Positions 17,003 to 25,958 of a DNA stretch of 64,000 bases are shown here, piece by piece (position 1 is the first letter of the stretch; each line of letters opens with the position of its first letter). Both the position numbers and the translations under genes were made by a program. Location: assembly GCF_005577435.1 (NCBI RefSeq), contig NZ_CP040396.1, forward strand, positions 4,357,001 to 4,421,000, read 5' to 3'. This DNA comes from Paenibacillus algicola. Lineage in GTDB: Bacteria > Bacillota > Bacilli > Paenibacillales > Paenibacillaceae. The notes under the pieces are model-generated. The model searched no databases, was not told the DNA's origin, and worked only from the letters and a program-made list of their open reading frames with translations.

Positions 17003-19573
17003 TTATTGCACCCCGTAAGCATCGGCAAGCACCTGAATGTTTTCGCCGTCCACGGCAGATACCACCATAATCTTGACCTTCTTGTTCTGGCCGATACGAA
17101 TTTCTTCAGAAACCATGTCTGTTCCGTTCTGGACATGCTTGATCAGCGTCAGGCCCGGCGTTGTGTAGTCTGCACCCTCATACACCTGAACAACAAGATC
17201 ATAGCCTGAGCTGTAGACAGGCGCGCCCGGAGTCTGTGATACCGAATACTGATAGACCGACATGCCGGATGCGGTGGACTTCTGCACGTCCAGCTTCAGC
17301 GGACGCACATCGTTGTCCGGCTCCACATAGCCCTGATGAAGCTGATACACGGCGACCGTTCCGCTGACCTCATGAGCAGCCAGCAGCAGCGGATATCCGG
17401 TCGGGCTGTCGGCCGCTTTAATGACCGCCAGGCCTTCCGGCGCGACATCTCCTTTAATCTTGGCGCTATAGTCCCGGGTGTTCATGTAATCGAAAAATTT
17501 AGCCTCAGCCGGATTCGTAATATCATAGACCATAATTCCACCGATCCGCTCCAGCCCGATAAAGGCATACACCTTGCCTTCTACCTCCAGCACCTTAATA
17601 TCCTCGGGCTCCGGCCCTTTTTTGGAGCTGCGGTGATCCAGCGTCAGATTGTCATTGGATACGTTGAACTGATGCGGATAGCGCTCCGCTGTGATTTTTT
17701 CAAAATCACTCCCGCTGTCATACACCAGCTCCAGCGTCTCTGCATTCCAGATGGAGAAGGAGCGACCGCCCAGAATGTACGTCTTGTCATTCTCTAATCC
17801 GTCATGTTCTTCATTCTTCAGTGTATCTATGGAACCGCCGCTTACCGAAGTGCTGCCGATGTTCGCATACTCTGCCCACTCTCTCGCATCTCCTTCATTC
17901 GGGGTCAGCAGGTAGGTCACGCCGCCAATGTTTGCCGTAGCGGCTCCATCCGGCATGTACGCACCGAATACGCTGTAATTATGGATTTCAATCTGGCCGT
18001 TCCGGTGGATGTCCAGCTCGTTGCCAGGAAGACTGTGATCCTTGAATCCGAGTCCCTTGATGCTCGTAAACTTCATGCTCCCGATATCCAGCACCGCAAC
18101 GGCATTGGCTTCCTGAAGGGTCACATAGGCCGTTTTGCTGTTATCTGCGACCGCAATGTACTCCGGCTCCAGATCGACAGAAGGCAGGGTGTTCTTTTTC
18201 AAAATAACCTGATGATTCACCAGCTCAGCTCGGGCTGCATCCCAAGCTTCAAAGGTAACTTGAACCGCCTTGGCGCTGTTGATGCCGTCACGCAGGTCGA
18301 TGATGGACACCGAGCCCTTAGGATCTACGGCTCCCGGTCCGTAGCCGCTGCGCGGCTCCCCTTCGTCGGCAGTCAGAACATACTGCCCGTCCGGCGTAAA
18401 GGTAATCATATCCGGCTGTACGCCTACCTCCAGATGGGTCACGTAATCTCCATCATAATTTAGCAGCAGCACAGCACCATTCTTCGCGTAATCCTGTTCC
18501 TGAACAGCGACTGCAATGAGCTGGTGCCCGGTGTGGATATCAACGCTCGTCACATCTCCGAAGGTGAAGCCGGGAATCATGCTGCTCAGGCTCACCTGCT
18601 TCTTCAGTGAAAAGGACGCGCTGCCAGCACTCCAATCTCCGAGGCTGATGATGTCGATCGTCTGAGCATTACCGTTGACTAGATACATATTTCCGTTATC
18701 CGGGTTGTACTTGACGATTTCGGCCGCGCCGCCGTCCTCATTCTGGCTGCCCGTGAAGAAGCTGCCCCAGTAAGATAGGCCACCAGGGACCGCCGGCTCT
18801 CCGCCCACGGCTGGCACTGCAGGGATTTGCGGAGTTGGCGCCGGGTTGGGTACCGGATTCGGAGTTGGCTCGGTCGGCGCCGTCAGCCCCCAAGCTCCGT
18901 CAGCCAGGCTGCGGGGACGGTGTAACGCTATGAATTCCGGCGTCTGGCTTTTGTATTCCAGAACCTCGAAATCGGTGTTGTTCTGATTTGTATCGTTAAA
19001 ATTAATGCGCCGGATTGATTTTTGCTTGGAGATAGACGGGATTACCTGGCCTTCGACCCCGTCCTTACCCGCTTCCTTCACAGTCACTTGATCCACGACG
19101 CCACCGCTGCCGTTCACAAGACGCACATTATATTGGTCATTGTCGATATAACGGCCTGTCCAATCTAGATCAAAGGAATCCATCTGAAGCAGGCTGACAC
19201 TGGTCGTTTCAGCCGCCCCCCGAATTAGATAAGAAGCATGTGATGGAATGATGCCGCTAAGCTCCAGCGCCACCCATTCCCCAGCCGTGGTGCCGGGGTT
19301 CCCCGCGCTGCGTAGAGATGAATATTCTATCTTCCAGCCCTCCAGGCTGATCGGCGCTTCCGTCGGATTGTACAGCTCAATAAAGCTATGGCTGATCGGT
19401 GTATCGCTCTTGCCGCCACCTCCGTACACCTGGTGAATCAAAATCGTATCGGGACCGACAGCACTCTCCTCTGCTGCATGCACGCCCCCAAAGCTGACTA
19501 CAAGCTGGACAAACACAAGCAGCCCGGCGATGAAGCCGAGTTTTCTTTTTCTGGGCAGCCTTGAATTTATCAT
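17003..19573 (-). CDS. Secreted choice-of-anchor I family protein with lamin-tail domain
   Basis: About 856 residues. The start MINSRLPRKRKLGFIAGLLV at 19573 gives a signal peptide and follows GGGGAAGG; an earlier start at 19627 adds an unlikely leader. A lamin-tail-type domain spans about residues 45-200 (ILIHQVYGGGGKSDTPISHS, FIELYNPTEAPISLEGWKIE). A Pro-rich linker leads to a large beta-propeller-like region of the choice-of-anchor I family (EIVKYNPDNGNMYLVNGNAQ, LTPNEGDAREW, GPEPEDIKVLEVEGKVYAFI). These proteins are extracellular, and some carry their own anchor domain. Here no SLH domain is present, but an SLH protein is encoded immediately downstream and may serve as its cell-wall partner; that pairing is inference. 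Confidence 0.82.
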   Translation of the reverse strand: MINSRLPRKRKLGFIAGLLVFVQLVVSFGGVHAAEESAVGPDTILIHQVYGGGGKSDTPISHSFIELYNPTEAPISLEGWKIEYSSLRSAGNPGTTAGEWVALELSGIIPSHASYLIRGAAETTSVSLLQMDSFDLDWTGRYIDNDQYNVRLVNGSGGVVDQVTVKEAGKDGVEGQVIPSISKQKSIRRINFNDTNQNNTDFEVLEYKSQTPEFIALHRPRSLADGAWGLTAPTEPTPNPVPNPAPTPQIPAVPAVGGEPAVPGGLSYWGSFFTGSQNEDGGAAEIVKYNPDNGNMYLVNGNAQTIDIISLGDWSAGSASFSLKKQVSLSSMIPGFTFGDVTSVDIHTGHQLIAVAVQEQDYAKNGAVLLLNYDGDYVTHLEVGVQPDMITFTPDGQYVLTADEGEPRSGYGPGAVDPKGSVSIIDLRDGINSAKAVQVTFEAWDAARAELVNHQVILKKNTLPSVDLEPEYIAVADNSKTAYVTLQEANAVAVLDIGSMKFTSIKGLGFKDHSLPGNELDIHRNGQIEIHNYSVFGAYMPDGAATANIGGVTYLLTPNEGDAREWAEYANIGSTSVSGGSIDTLKNEEHDGLENDKTYILGGRSFSIWNAETLELVYDSGSDFEKITAERYPHQFNVSNDNLTLDHRSSKKGPEPEDIKVLEVEGKVYAFIGLERIGGIMVYDITNPAEAKFFDYMNTRDYSAKIKGDVAPEGLAVIKAADSPTGYPLLLAAHEVSGTVAVYQLHQGYVEPDNDVRPLKLDVQKSTASGMSVYQYSVSQTPGAPVYSSGYDLVVQVYEGADYTTPGLTLIKHVQNGTDMVSEEIRIGQNKKVKIMVVSAVDGENIQVLADAYGVQ

Positions 19574-19739
19574 TTTGCACACCTTCCCCTTTGCTTGATC
19601 TGGTCTGCCCACAACTGCAACGATCATGGCGATTTCAAAGATTCCATGTGAGCGTTCACTTCATCTATCATAGTGAAAAAAAGCTAGGCTCAGGTCATAG
19701 CGATGTTAAATATGAGGCCGGTTTCTGTAAAAAGCGCAT

Positions 19740-19772
19740 CAAAAAGCCCCATTCATCTCTGAATGGAGCTTC
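19740..19772 (-). terminator. Intrinsic terminator of the metallo-hydrolase gene
   Basis: Minus strand: AGCTCCATTC and GAATGGGGCT pair with one G-T, loop of about four bases, followed by TTTTT (A5 at plus 19741-19745). It lies 36 bases beyond the stop at 19808. Confidence 0.75.
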
Positions 19773-19807
19773 CTGCTAGTGCTGCTGTATCCGATCGGAT
19801 TGTTTGT

Positions 19808-20920
19808 TTATGGCTTCTCTACAACGTCTCTCCACCACCCGGACGCCTCGCCTCTATCCTGCTGAATGAGAGGAATGGTCTCGCCCAGCCGGGGAGTAAC
19901 CAGCTTCATGTTCAGCTGCTCCGCAGCTGGCAGCGCACGCTCGATCGGCTCGGTCCAGCCGTGATAAGCCAGGGTAAATGCCCCCCAGTGGATTAGCATC
20001 ATTTGCGCGCCCTGCACATCCCTTGCTGCCTGCACGGCCTCCTCGGGAGTCATGTGAACCCAAGACCAGCGATGATCATATTGACCGCCTTCGATCAGCG
20101 CCAGGTCAAAGGGGCCGTATGTCTCCCCGATCTTTTTAAAGTGAGCCCCGTATCCGCCATCCCCGCTCGTGAATACGCGCGTCCGTTGTCCCAGGATGAC
20201 CCAGCCTCCCCAAAGAGTCGTGTCCTTATTCAGCAATCCCCTGCCCGAGAAATGCTTCGACGGTGTCAGCACAAGGCGCAGGCCCTCAAACTCCCGCTCC
20301 TCCCACCAGTTCAATTCCGTAATGGCATCCTCCGGAACCCCCCAGCGGATTAGGTGTGCGCTGACACCGCAGGGCACGAAGAAATGACGGACCTTATGCC
20401 GCAGCTTGGAGATCGACGGATAGTCCAGATGATCGTAATGGTCATGCGTAATCAGAACCGCATCAATCGGCGGAAGCTCGTGTATCATCTGCAGCACATC
20501 CTGACTGTACCGCTTACTTCCTGCGAAGGAGACCGGCGAAGCCATCATACCGAGCATGGGGTCAACGAGAATATGCTTGGAATCCATCTGAAGTAAAAAA
20601 GCGGAGTGCCCAAACCATGTCACATGATCCTCTGCACGATCTATACGGCTCCAATCCGTCTTAACCATGGGCAGGGCAGCCTTGGGCGTACGCTCCTTCC
20701 TCCCGATCATTGAATCCCTCGTCATGGACAATAAATCCGAGACATTCATGCTCATGCGGGTCGTCTCCAGGTTTCTGAACCGGTTACCGGTATAGTTCTT
20801 CATCTCGCTGTACCGGGCCACCTGTCCCCGAGTTGGACTGCCCCCAAACACAGGATGCAGGCTCATAAACAACACCGCTCCCAAAATAACTGCTGCAAGA
20901 ACGATCCATATATAAATCAT
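19808..20920 (-). CDS. Membrane-anchored metallo-beta-lactamase-fold hydrolase (NAPE-PLD/UlaG-like)
   Basis: 370 residues. One N-terminal membrane helix (IYIWIVLAAVILGAVLFMSL) is followed by a metallo-beta-lactamase domain: TWFGHSAFLLQMDSKHILVD near residue 100, the metal motif THDHYDHLDYPS near 158, TPSKHFSGRG near 218, TSGDGGYG near 250 and MLIHWGAFTLAYHG near 312. The HxHxDH set plus downstream His and Asp look complete, so two metal ions should bind. The pattern is closest to the NAPE-phospholipase D-like branch, suggesting a phosphodiester or lipid-related substrate; this is not proven. Single-gene unit with its own terminator. Confidence 0.85.
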   Translation of the reverse strand: MIYIWIVLAAVILGAVLFMSLHPVFGGSPTRGQVARYSEMKNYTGNRFRNLETTRMSMNVSDLLSMTRDSMIGRKERTPKAALPMVKTDWSRIDRAEDHVTWFGHSAFLLQMDSKHILVDPMLGMMASPVSFAGSKRYSQDVLQMIHELPPIDAVLITHDHYDHLDYPSISKLRHKVRHFFVPCGVSAHLIRWGVPEDAITELNWWEEREFEGLRLVLTPSKHFSGRGLLNKDTTLWGGWVILGQRTRVFTSGDGGYGAHFKKIGETYGPFDLALIEGGQYDHRWSWVHMTPEEAVQAARDVQGAQMMLIHWGAFTLAYHGWTEPIERALPAAEQLNMKLVTPRLGETIPLIQQDRGEASGWWRDVVEKP

Positions 20921-21509
20921 GCCTTTCGTTCCTTTCCTGATAAAATCGACGCTTGCCTATGTCTATACTATCATAAAGAAAGCTTCTCATGAAACTAAAG
21001 CACAGCGGCTGCCGACCCACCTTTCAGCCATGGACACTCCGATTTGCCCCTCCACCACTGTATCACTCGAGTATTAAAGAAATGTTTTCTTGAAGTGAAA
21101 TGTAGTACATCATGCAACAAAGCCACTGCTGAGATCAAGGATTCATCACTTCCCCAAGCTAAATAGTCTCCGTCCTTGCTCTAAAGATTTATGTATTCCT
21201 ATTTACAGCACTTCATATATAATGAGGCTGTACCTAGCAACCCAAAGCACAAATTTACCGTATTGCAGGCCAAAGAGAGCCTGGATACGTTGGAATATGT
21301 CCAGCGAATTCTAAAGGAAGAACGTCAGCTGGAATTTGCGGCGACACCGCTTCAAACGTCACGATTTCAGGTTCGAAGGGATGAAGATCCCGGCAGAGCT
21401 GGAAGGACGATTCAAGTTTGCGAGGCAAAAGTCCAAGCTGGCTGGAACGATCCGGGGATCTTTTTTAGTTATTAAAGGAGAATACTAGTCATTAGAGAGG
21501 AGCAGCAGC
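20921..21509. other. Gene-poor interval
   Basis: No convincing gene. A plus-strand reading at 21191-21475 (94 codons, MYSYLQHFIYNEAV) has no ribosome site, and after about 55 codons another frame becomes more protein-like (MKIPAELEGRF at about 21380, ending 21475), as in a decayed coding sequence. A minus-strand reading at 21003-21173 lacks a start codon. I recognise no family in either. Confidence 0.4.
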
Positions 21510-21746
21510 ATGGAAGCAACCGCTCAAGAGGTCGCAGCATGGATGGTGCAGGAGATCAGATCTACGGGGCAGCTGCATCAAAGCGATGCCATTGCCTATG
21601 TGAAGGCGCATTTCGGGGAAAGCTTTGTCTTTGTCAATGAGAACGGCAATGCCTCACTGTCCAAGGAGGTCAAAAAGGCTTTTCGCAAGCTTCATGGCGG
21701 CCGCATCGCCTGGGATCGTGATGGATTTTTATGGGCGTGGACTTAA
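21510..21746 (+). CDS. Small conserved protein (DUF6953-like)
   Basis: 78 residues, MEATAQEVAAWMVQEIRSTG at the N-terminus and KAFRKLHGGRIAWDRDGFLW near the end. GAGAGG lies nine bases before the ATG. The compact mix of helices and the closing WDRDG-FLWAW pattern recur in many Bacillus and Paenibacillus genomes as a conserved hypothetical protein, which I recall as DUF6953. It looks like a small winged-helix-type fold (an AIAYVKAHFG helix, then a basic recognition-like helix), but no function is known. Single gene, convergent with the siderophore transporter operon. Confidence 0.7.
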   Translation: MEATAQEVAAWMVQEIRSTGQLHQSDAIAYVKAHFGESFVFVNENGNASLSKEVKKAFRKLHGGRIAWDRDGFLWAWT

Positions 21747-21829
21747 CGCTTCTGAAGCTTCAGAGGCTCACCTCTCCGGGGTCAGGCCACCCCTCTCAAG
21801 GGATGGCTGTGGAGAGCCTCGCTGTACAT

Positions 21830-22582
21830 TCAGTACACCGCGATCGGCCCGTACGGACCTTGAATAATCTCAATCCTCGTCTCAAAAATATCCGTCAGCA
21901 GCTCCGGCTTCATGATCTCCGCTACCGTACCAAACGCCGCAATCTGCCCATGCTTCATCGCACAGATGCTATCGGAGTATTTAGCCGCAAAATTAATATC
22001 GTGCATTACGGTCAGTATGGTTCGGCCGAATTCATCCGCTACATGCCTTAAATACTGCATCATCTGCACGGACCGGGCAATATCCAGATTGTTCAGCGGC
22101 TCGTCCAGCAGCACGTATTCCGTTTCCTGACACAGCACCATGGCGACATAGGCCCGCTGCCGTTGACCGCCTGAGAGCTCATCCAGATAGCGGTCCTCCA
22201 GCTCGGTCAGGTCCAGAAAATCAATATATTTGGAGATAATCCGCTCATCCTCCTTCGTCAGCCGCCCGTTGGAGTACGGGAAGCGTCCGAAGCCGGCAAG
22301 CTGCCTTACAGTAAGCCGCGTCACAAAGTGATTTTCCTGCCGCAAAATTGTAATGATCTTCGCCAGGTCCTTGGATTTGGATGTGGACACATCCATATTC
22401 GCCACCTGGATCTGGCCTTCATCCATATTCAGAAGCCGACCGATCATCAGCAGCGTGGTTGACTTTCCGGCACCGTTAGGACCGATTAAAGAGGTCAGGC
22501 CCGCCTTGGGAATCTCAAGGTTCAAAGGACCAATGTGGACCTGAGCGGTGTATGATTTTTTAACCTGATTGATTTGGATCAT
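21830..22582 (-). CDS. Siderophore ABC transporter ATP-binding protein (YclP-like)
   Basis: 250 residues. Walker A GPNGAGKSTTLLMIG near residue 36, Q-loop ILRQENHFVTRLTV, signature ELSGGQRQRAYVAM near 138, Walker B EYVLLDEPLNNLD near 160 and switch His in VMHDINFAAKYSD. GFGRFPYSNGRLTKED and LDEPLNNLD are very like Bacillus subtilis YclP, the ATPase of the petrobactin importer. It drives uptake of a ferric siderophore through the two permeases encoded upstream. Its ATG overlaps the permease stop by four bases. Last gene of the Fur-controlled operon. Confidence 0.9.
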   Translation of the reverse strand: MIQINQVKKSYTAQVHIGPLNLEIPKAGLTSLIGPNGAGKSTTLLMIGRLLNMDEGQIQVANMDVSTSKSKDLAKIITILRQENHFVTRLTVRQLAGFGRFPYSNGRLTKEDERIISKYIDFLDLTELEDRYLDELSGGQRQRAYVAMVLCQETEYVLLDEPLNNLDIARSVQMMQYLRHVADEFGRTILTVMHDINFAAKYSDSICAMKHGQIAAFGTVAEIMKPELLTDIFETRIEIIQGPYGPIAVY

Positions 22583-23625
22583 AGCGCCCTCTTCCTTAAA
22601 AGTACGATTAAGAATAGTATGCCGCCGAACAGCTCGATAATGACCGAGACGACAGCCTGCGAATCAAACACATGATACATCAAGAAATATGCGGTTGTCA
22701 GGACGAAGAAGCCTACCGCCAGCGCCATCGAAAAAATATATCGGTGATCATACGTTGGCGCCGCTTGATAGCTAAGCATGGCCACCAGAAAGCCGTAAAA
22801 GGTTAAGGGGCCGATCAGCGCCGTAGAGATGGACATCAGAATAGCGACCAGGATCAGAATATAGATGATGCTCGGCTGATATTTGACGCCCACAGAAACG
22901 GCGGCATCCTTCCCGAGCGATAACACATTCAGCTTTTTTGCACTGACAAACAGCAGCACGGCAATGAGAAGAACCATTGGAATGACTATAGAGAAATATG
23001 CAGCATCCGCATGGTTGACCGAGCCGAACAGCCTTGCCTGCAGCACATCGAATTCCGATGGCGTCAGCACTCTTCTCATGAACGTGGAGACAGATCTGAG
23101 ACCCACCCCGATGATAATCCCGACCAGAAGCATAAGCTGCAGGTTGCCGTATTTACCGGAGAGCAGCCACCCGTACAGGATCAAGCTCATCAAGACCATG
23201 ATGCCCACCTGAAGCAGAAACGGACCGGTACCGGTAAAGCTGACCAGGGTTCCCGCGCCAAATAAGAAGATCGTGCTCGTCTGAATCGTAGAGTACAGGG
23301 TTTCGAAGCCAAGCAGCGAAGGCGTAATAATCCGATTGTTCGTAATGGACTGAAAAGCTACTGTCGATAGCCCTTGGCATACGGCCGCGATCAGCATGGC
23401 CACGACAGCGACAATTCTTCTCTCGACGACCGGAATGAACGATGGCGAGTCTACCGGCACCGGATTGTTATATACGAGAAGTCCGTAAGTGGACAGCAGA
23501 CCTAGCATCATCAGGCTGGTAAGCAGCAGCCAGTAGCGCTTTTGTTCCTTGGGGGAGCGAAAGGCGCTCACGGATCGGGCAGCCTTGACGCTGCGAGAGG
23601 CCGAAGTGTTTACATGGGTGTTCAT
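22579..23625 (-). CDS. Siderophore ABC permease (FecCD family, YclO-like)
   Basis: 348 residues with about nine to ten membrane helices, e.g. LLLTSLMMLGLLSTYGLLVY, VVAMLIAAVCQGLSTVAFQS and MLLVGIIIGVGLRSVSTFMR. FecCD hallmarks include NRIITPSLLGFETLY near residue 118, LSLGKDAAVSVGVKY near 235 and LIGPLTFYGFLVAMLSYQAA near 270, the coupling region that meets the ATPase. It pairs with the next permease to form the channel. Overlaps both neighbours by four bases (ATGA), so translation of the set is coupled. Confidence 0.9.
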   Translation of the reverse strand: MNTHVNTSASRSVKAARSVSAFRSPKEQKRYWLLLTSLMMLGLLSTYGLLVYNNPVPVDSPSFIPVVERRIVAVVAMLIAAVCQGLSTVAFQSITNNRIITPSLLGFETLYSTIQTSTIFLFGAGTLVSFTGTGPFLLQVGIMVLMSLILYGWLLSGKYGNLQLMLLVGIIIGVGLRSVSTFMRRVLTPSEFDVLQARLFGSVNHADAAYFSIVIPMVLLIAVLLFVSAKKLNVLSLGKDAAVSVGVKYQPSIIYILILVAILMSISTALIGPLTFYGFLVAMLSYQAAPTYDHRYIFSMALAVGFFVLTTAYFLMYHVFDSQAVVSVIIELFGGILFLIVLLRKRAL

Positions 23626-24641
23626 CGTGGCCTCCTCCTCGGTTTGCGGCGCCGCAGTAAAATCGCAATAAATACAACCGCACCTAATGTTCCCAGAATT
23701 AAGGACACCGGTACCTCGAACGGCATGATAATCGTGCGCGAAATAATGTCACACAGCATAATGGTGCCCATGCCCAGCACACATACCCACGGCAGATTGC
23801 TTCTGAGATCATCCCCCCGGAACATCGAGACGATGTTCGGCACAATTAATCCCAGGAAGGGCAGATTACCGATCACCGCAGCCACAATGCCCACCGCCGC
23901 CGCAATCAACGCATTCGCTAGTATAATAAGCCGGTTATAATTCAGCCCGAGACTCGTCGCCACATCCTCTCCCAAGCCTGCCAGCGTCAGCCGGTTAGCA
24001 AAGATAAAGATCAGGATCGTAATGATGACAATAATCCATAGATACTCATATCTTCCCGCCTGTACCGCTGCGAAAGAGCCGACGAACCATCCTTCAATGA
24101 CCTGCAGCATCTGAAAAAACAGACCCATAAACGTAGAGACCGCCGAGATGACGGCGCCCAGCATAAGCCCGATAATAGGCACAATCAAGGACGAACGCAG
24201 CCGCACCCGCCTCAAGAATAGAAAGAAAACCATCGTGCCGACGAAGGAGAACAAAATGGCACCGGTCATCCGCTCAACCAAAGTTGGCGCAGGAATCAGC
24301 ACATATACGACCAGAAGGCCCAGACCCGCCCATTCGATCGTTCCGGTTGTTGTGGGCTCTACCAGGCGATTCTGAGTCACCAGCTGCATGACCAGCCCAG
24401 ACATCGCCATGGCGGCACCGGTCAGCATGAGCGCAATCGTCCGCGGAACCCGGGTAATCCAGAACATTTCCCAGCCGTCCTCCTGACCCCAAATATCGTA
24501 GACGCCCGTAAATAGAGAGATTACGCCCAGGATGAGGACCGTAATGACCGCCAGGACAAAAGGCGTGCTCCATATTTTATTATGGTTAGAAAGATGGGGC
24601 TGAGATGTTCTCTCAGCCCCCATGACGATATGGTTAGACAC
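23622..24641 (-). CDS. Siderophore ABC permease (FecCD family, YclN-like)
   Basis: 339 residues from a GTG at 24641 with AAAGGAG upstream. Multiple membrane helices; FecCD signatures are RVPRTIALMLTGAAMAMSGL near residue 64, QNRLVEPTTTGTIEWAGLGL near 90, LGEDVATSLGLNYNR near 222 and IGNLPFLGLIVPNIV near 262. It forms a heterodimeric channel with the neighbouring permease. It starts 19 bases after the binding-protein gene. Transcribed in the order binding protein, permease, permease, ATPase; in B. subtilis yclNOPQ the binding protein is last. Confidence 0.9.
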   Translation of the reverse strand: MSNHIVMGAERTSQPHLSNHNKIWSTPFVLAVITVLILGVISLFTGVYDIWGQEDGWEMFWITRVPRTIALMLTGAAMAMSGLVMQLVTQNRLVEPTTTGTIEWAGLGLLVVYVLIPAPTLVERMTGAILFSFVGTMVFFLFLRRVRLRSSLIVPIIGLMLGAVISAVSTFMGLFFQMLQVIEGWFVGSFAAVQAGRYEYLWIIVIITILIFIFANRLTLAGLGEDVATSLGLNYNRLIILANALIAAAVGIVAAVIGNLPFLGLIVPNIVSMFRGDDLRSNLPWVCVLGMGTIMLCDIISRTIIMPFEVPVSLILGTLGAVVFIAILLRRRKPRRRPR

Positions 24642-24660
24642 GATAGCGTGCTCCTTTATA

Positions 24661-25719
24661 CTACTCGGCTAGCTTATTAGCAAGATTGTTAAACAGCTCG
24701 ATGTACGTTTGAATGGACTCATTCGTGTACGTATCATTCGGTGCATAGACGATATTTCCTTCAGTGACCGCGGTTGTATTTTGAAGCGCCGGGGCGTTAT
24801 CAATAACATCCTGAGCCGGAACCTTTGGATCGGTTGAATTAATAGCAGCATCACGGTCCAGGACAAAAATCCAATCCGGATTGCTCTGCGCGATCGCTTC
24901 TACAGAAATTTCATCCCCTTGGTGATCCGACGAGGTGTTGTCGATGTCCAGGGACGATGTCCATCCGAAGATTTCGTACATCGGGCCCCAGACGCGTCCA
25001 GAGACCGGAGCCGAGAAGCCGATGTTGCCGCCGGAAACAATGACGCTCATTACCGTTTCGGTATCCTGGTAGGCTGCTTTTGCATCTGCAATAGCTTGAT
25101 CGAATTCAGCATTCAGCTGCTCTGCCTCTGCATTTTTGTCAAAAATCTGTCCCAGCTTCAGCGTCGCATCCTTCAGTCCGTTGACCAGGTTGTCACCCGG
25201 GGCGCCGGATTCGGCAGAGACGTCGAAGTTCAGATCGATGACGACTGCATTCGGCACCAGCTTCTTGATATCTTCATAGTAATCAGCAAACCGCTGCCCT
25301 ACAATGACTAGCTCCGGATTGGCAGCCGCCAGAATCTCCAGGTTGGGCTCACTGTGATTGCCAATGTCCTGAACACCCTCATCTGCTACATAGGGGGAGT
25401 CCGCAGGCATAACGCCTTTAGGAACCGCAGCCAGCTCGATCTCCCAGTTCGCAAGCGTTTCAAACGTCCGGTTGTCCAGCGCGACAACGTTCTCGGGATT
25501 TACAGGCACGGTAACCTTGCCATGAGCATCAGTAATTTCAACGGTCGTTGGCTGAGCCGGCTCTGTGGCGGCTGGCGTCGTTTCGGTGGTCGTGGTGGTG
25601 CTTGTATTCTCACTGGCGCTGTTGCTTTCTGTACTGCCTGTCGTATCGTTCCCGGTGGAGCATGCCGCCAGCACCAGTACGAACACCAGCATTACAATAC
25701 TAAATTTGAACTTTTTCAT
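24661..25719 (-). CDS. Siderophore-binding lipoprotein (YclQ/CeuA-like)
   Basis: 352 residues from the ATG at 25719 (AAGGAGAGGG upstream). The signal MKKFKFSIVMLVFVLVLAAC ends in a lipobox Cys. A Thr/Ser-rich linker (residues 22-60) precedes a periplasmic-binding-protein TroA-like fold: VVALDNRTFETLANWEIELA near residue 88, GNHSEPNLEILAAANPELVI near 125 and ISVEAIAQSNPDWIFVLDRD near 255. The spacing matches YclQ and other catecholate or petrobactin binders. Exact siderophore not predictable. Preceded by a strong promoter and Fur box, so induced under iron limitation. Confidence 0.9.
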   Translation of the reverse strand: MKKFKFSIVMLVFVLVLAACSTGNDTTGSTESNSASENTSTTTTTETTPAATEPAQPTTVEITDAHGKVTVPVNPENVVALDNRTFETLANWEIELAAVPKGVMPADSPYVADEGVQDIGNHSEPNLEILAAANPELVIVGQRFADYYEDIKKLVPNAVVIDLNFDVSAESGAPGDNLVNGLKDATLKLGQIFDKNAEAEQLNAEFDQAIADAKAAYQDTETVMSVIVSGGNIGFSAPVSGRVWGPMYEIFGWTSSLDIDNTSSDHQGDEISVEAIAQSNPDWIFVLDRDAAINSTDPKVPAQDVIDNAPALQNTTAVTEGNIVYAPNDTYTNESIQTYIELFNNLANKLAE

Positions 25720-25782
25720 TTCTCTTTCCCTCTCCTTCGTATGTATACTTTCGAAACTCATCGCGATGTCCCGGTTATCAGT

Positions 25783-25801
25783 GATAATGATAATTATTAT
25801 C
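25783..25801. promoter_or_regulatory. Fur box
   Basis: GATAATGATAATTATTATC, a 19-base near-perfect palindrome equal to the Fur consensus at almost every position. It lies about 20 bases downstream of the -10 element and 64 bases upstream of the binding-protein start, so Fe-Fur would block early transcription of the siderophore operon. Confidence 0.92.
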
Positions 25802-25820
25802 AATGACAATTTCTTTTTAA

Positions 25821-25848
25821 AGTATAGCAGGATCCAAAATAATAGCAA
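25821..25848 (-). promoter_or_regulatory. Sigma-A-type promoter of the siderophore operon
   Basis: Minus strand TTGCTA (plus 25843-25848) and TATACT (plus 25821-25826) with a 16-base spacer. The predicted start falls between this element and the Fur box. Confidence 0.7.
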
Positions 25849-25900
25849 CCTCTTTTTTTTATCACATTACCTGTACTGTGGTTTGGATAGAGAAACTATA

Positions 25901-25937
25901 AAGGTCCCGGAGAGTTATCATCGCTCCCGGGACCTTC
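25901..25937 (-). terminator. Hairpin terminator downstream of dbpA
   Basis: AAGGTCCCGG(G)AG and CTC(C)CGGGACCTT arms around an 11-base loop, 22 bases beyond the helicase stop. The T tract on the minus strand is short (TTTATAGTTT), so efficiency may be moderate. Confidence 0.55.
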
Positions 25938-25958
25938 TCTTGCTGCCTCATTTAAATG

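Noticed and set aside
21003..21173. Minus-strand reading WGSDESLISAVALLHDV...
   Set aside because: No start codon, a stop just before it, and no recognised family; noted only as part of the gene-poor interval.
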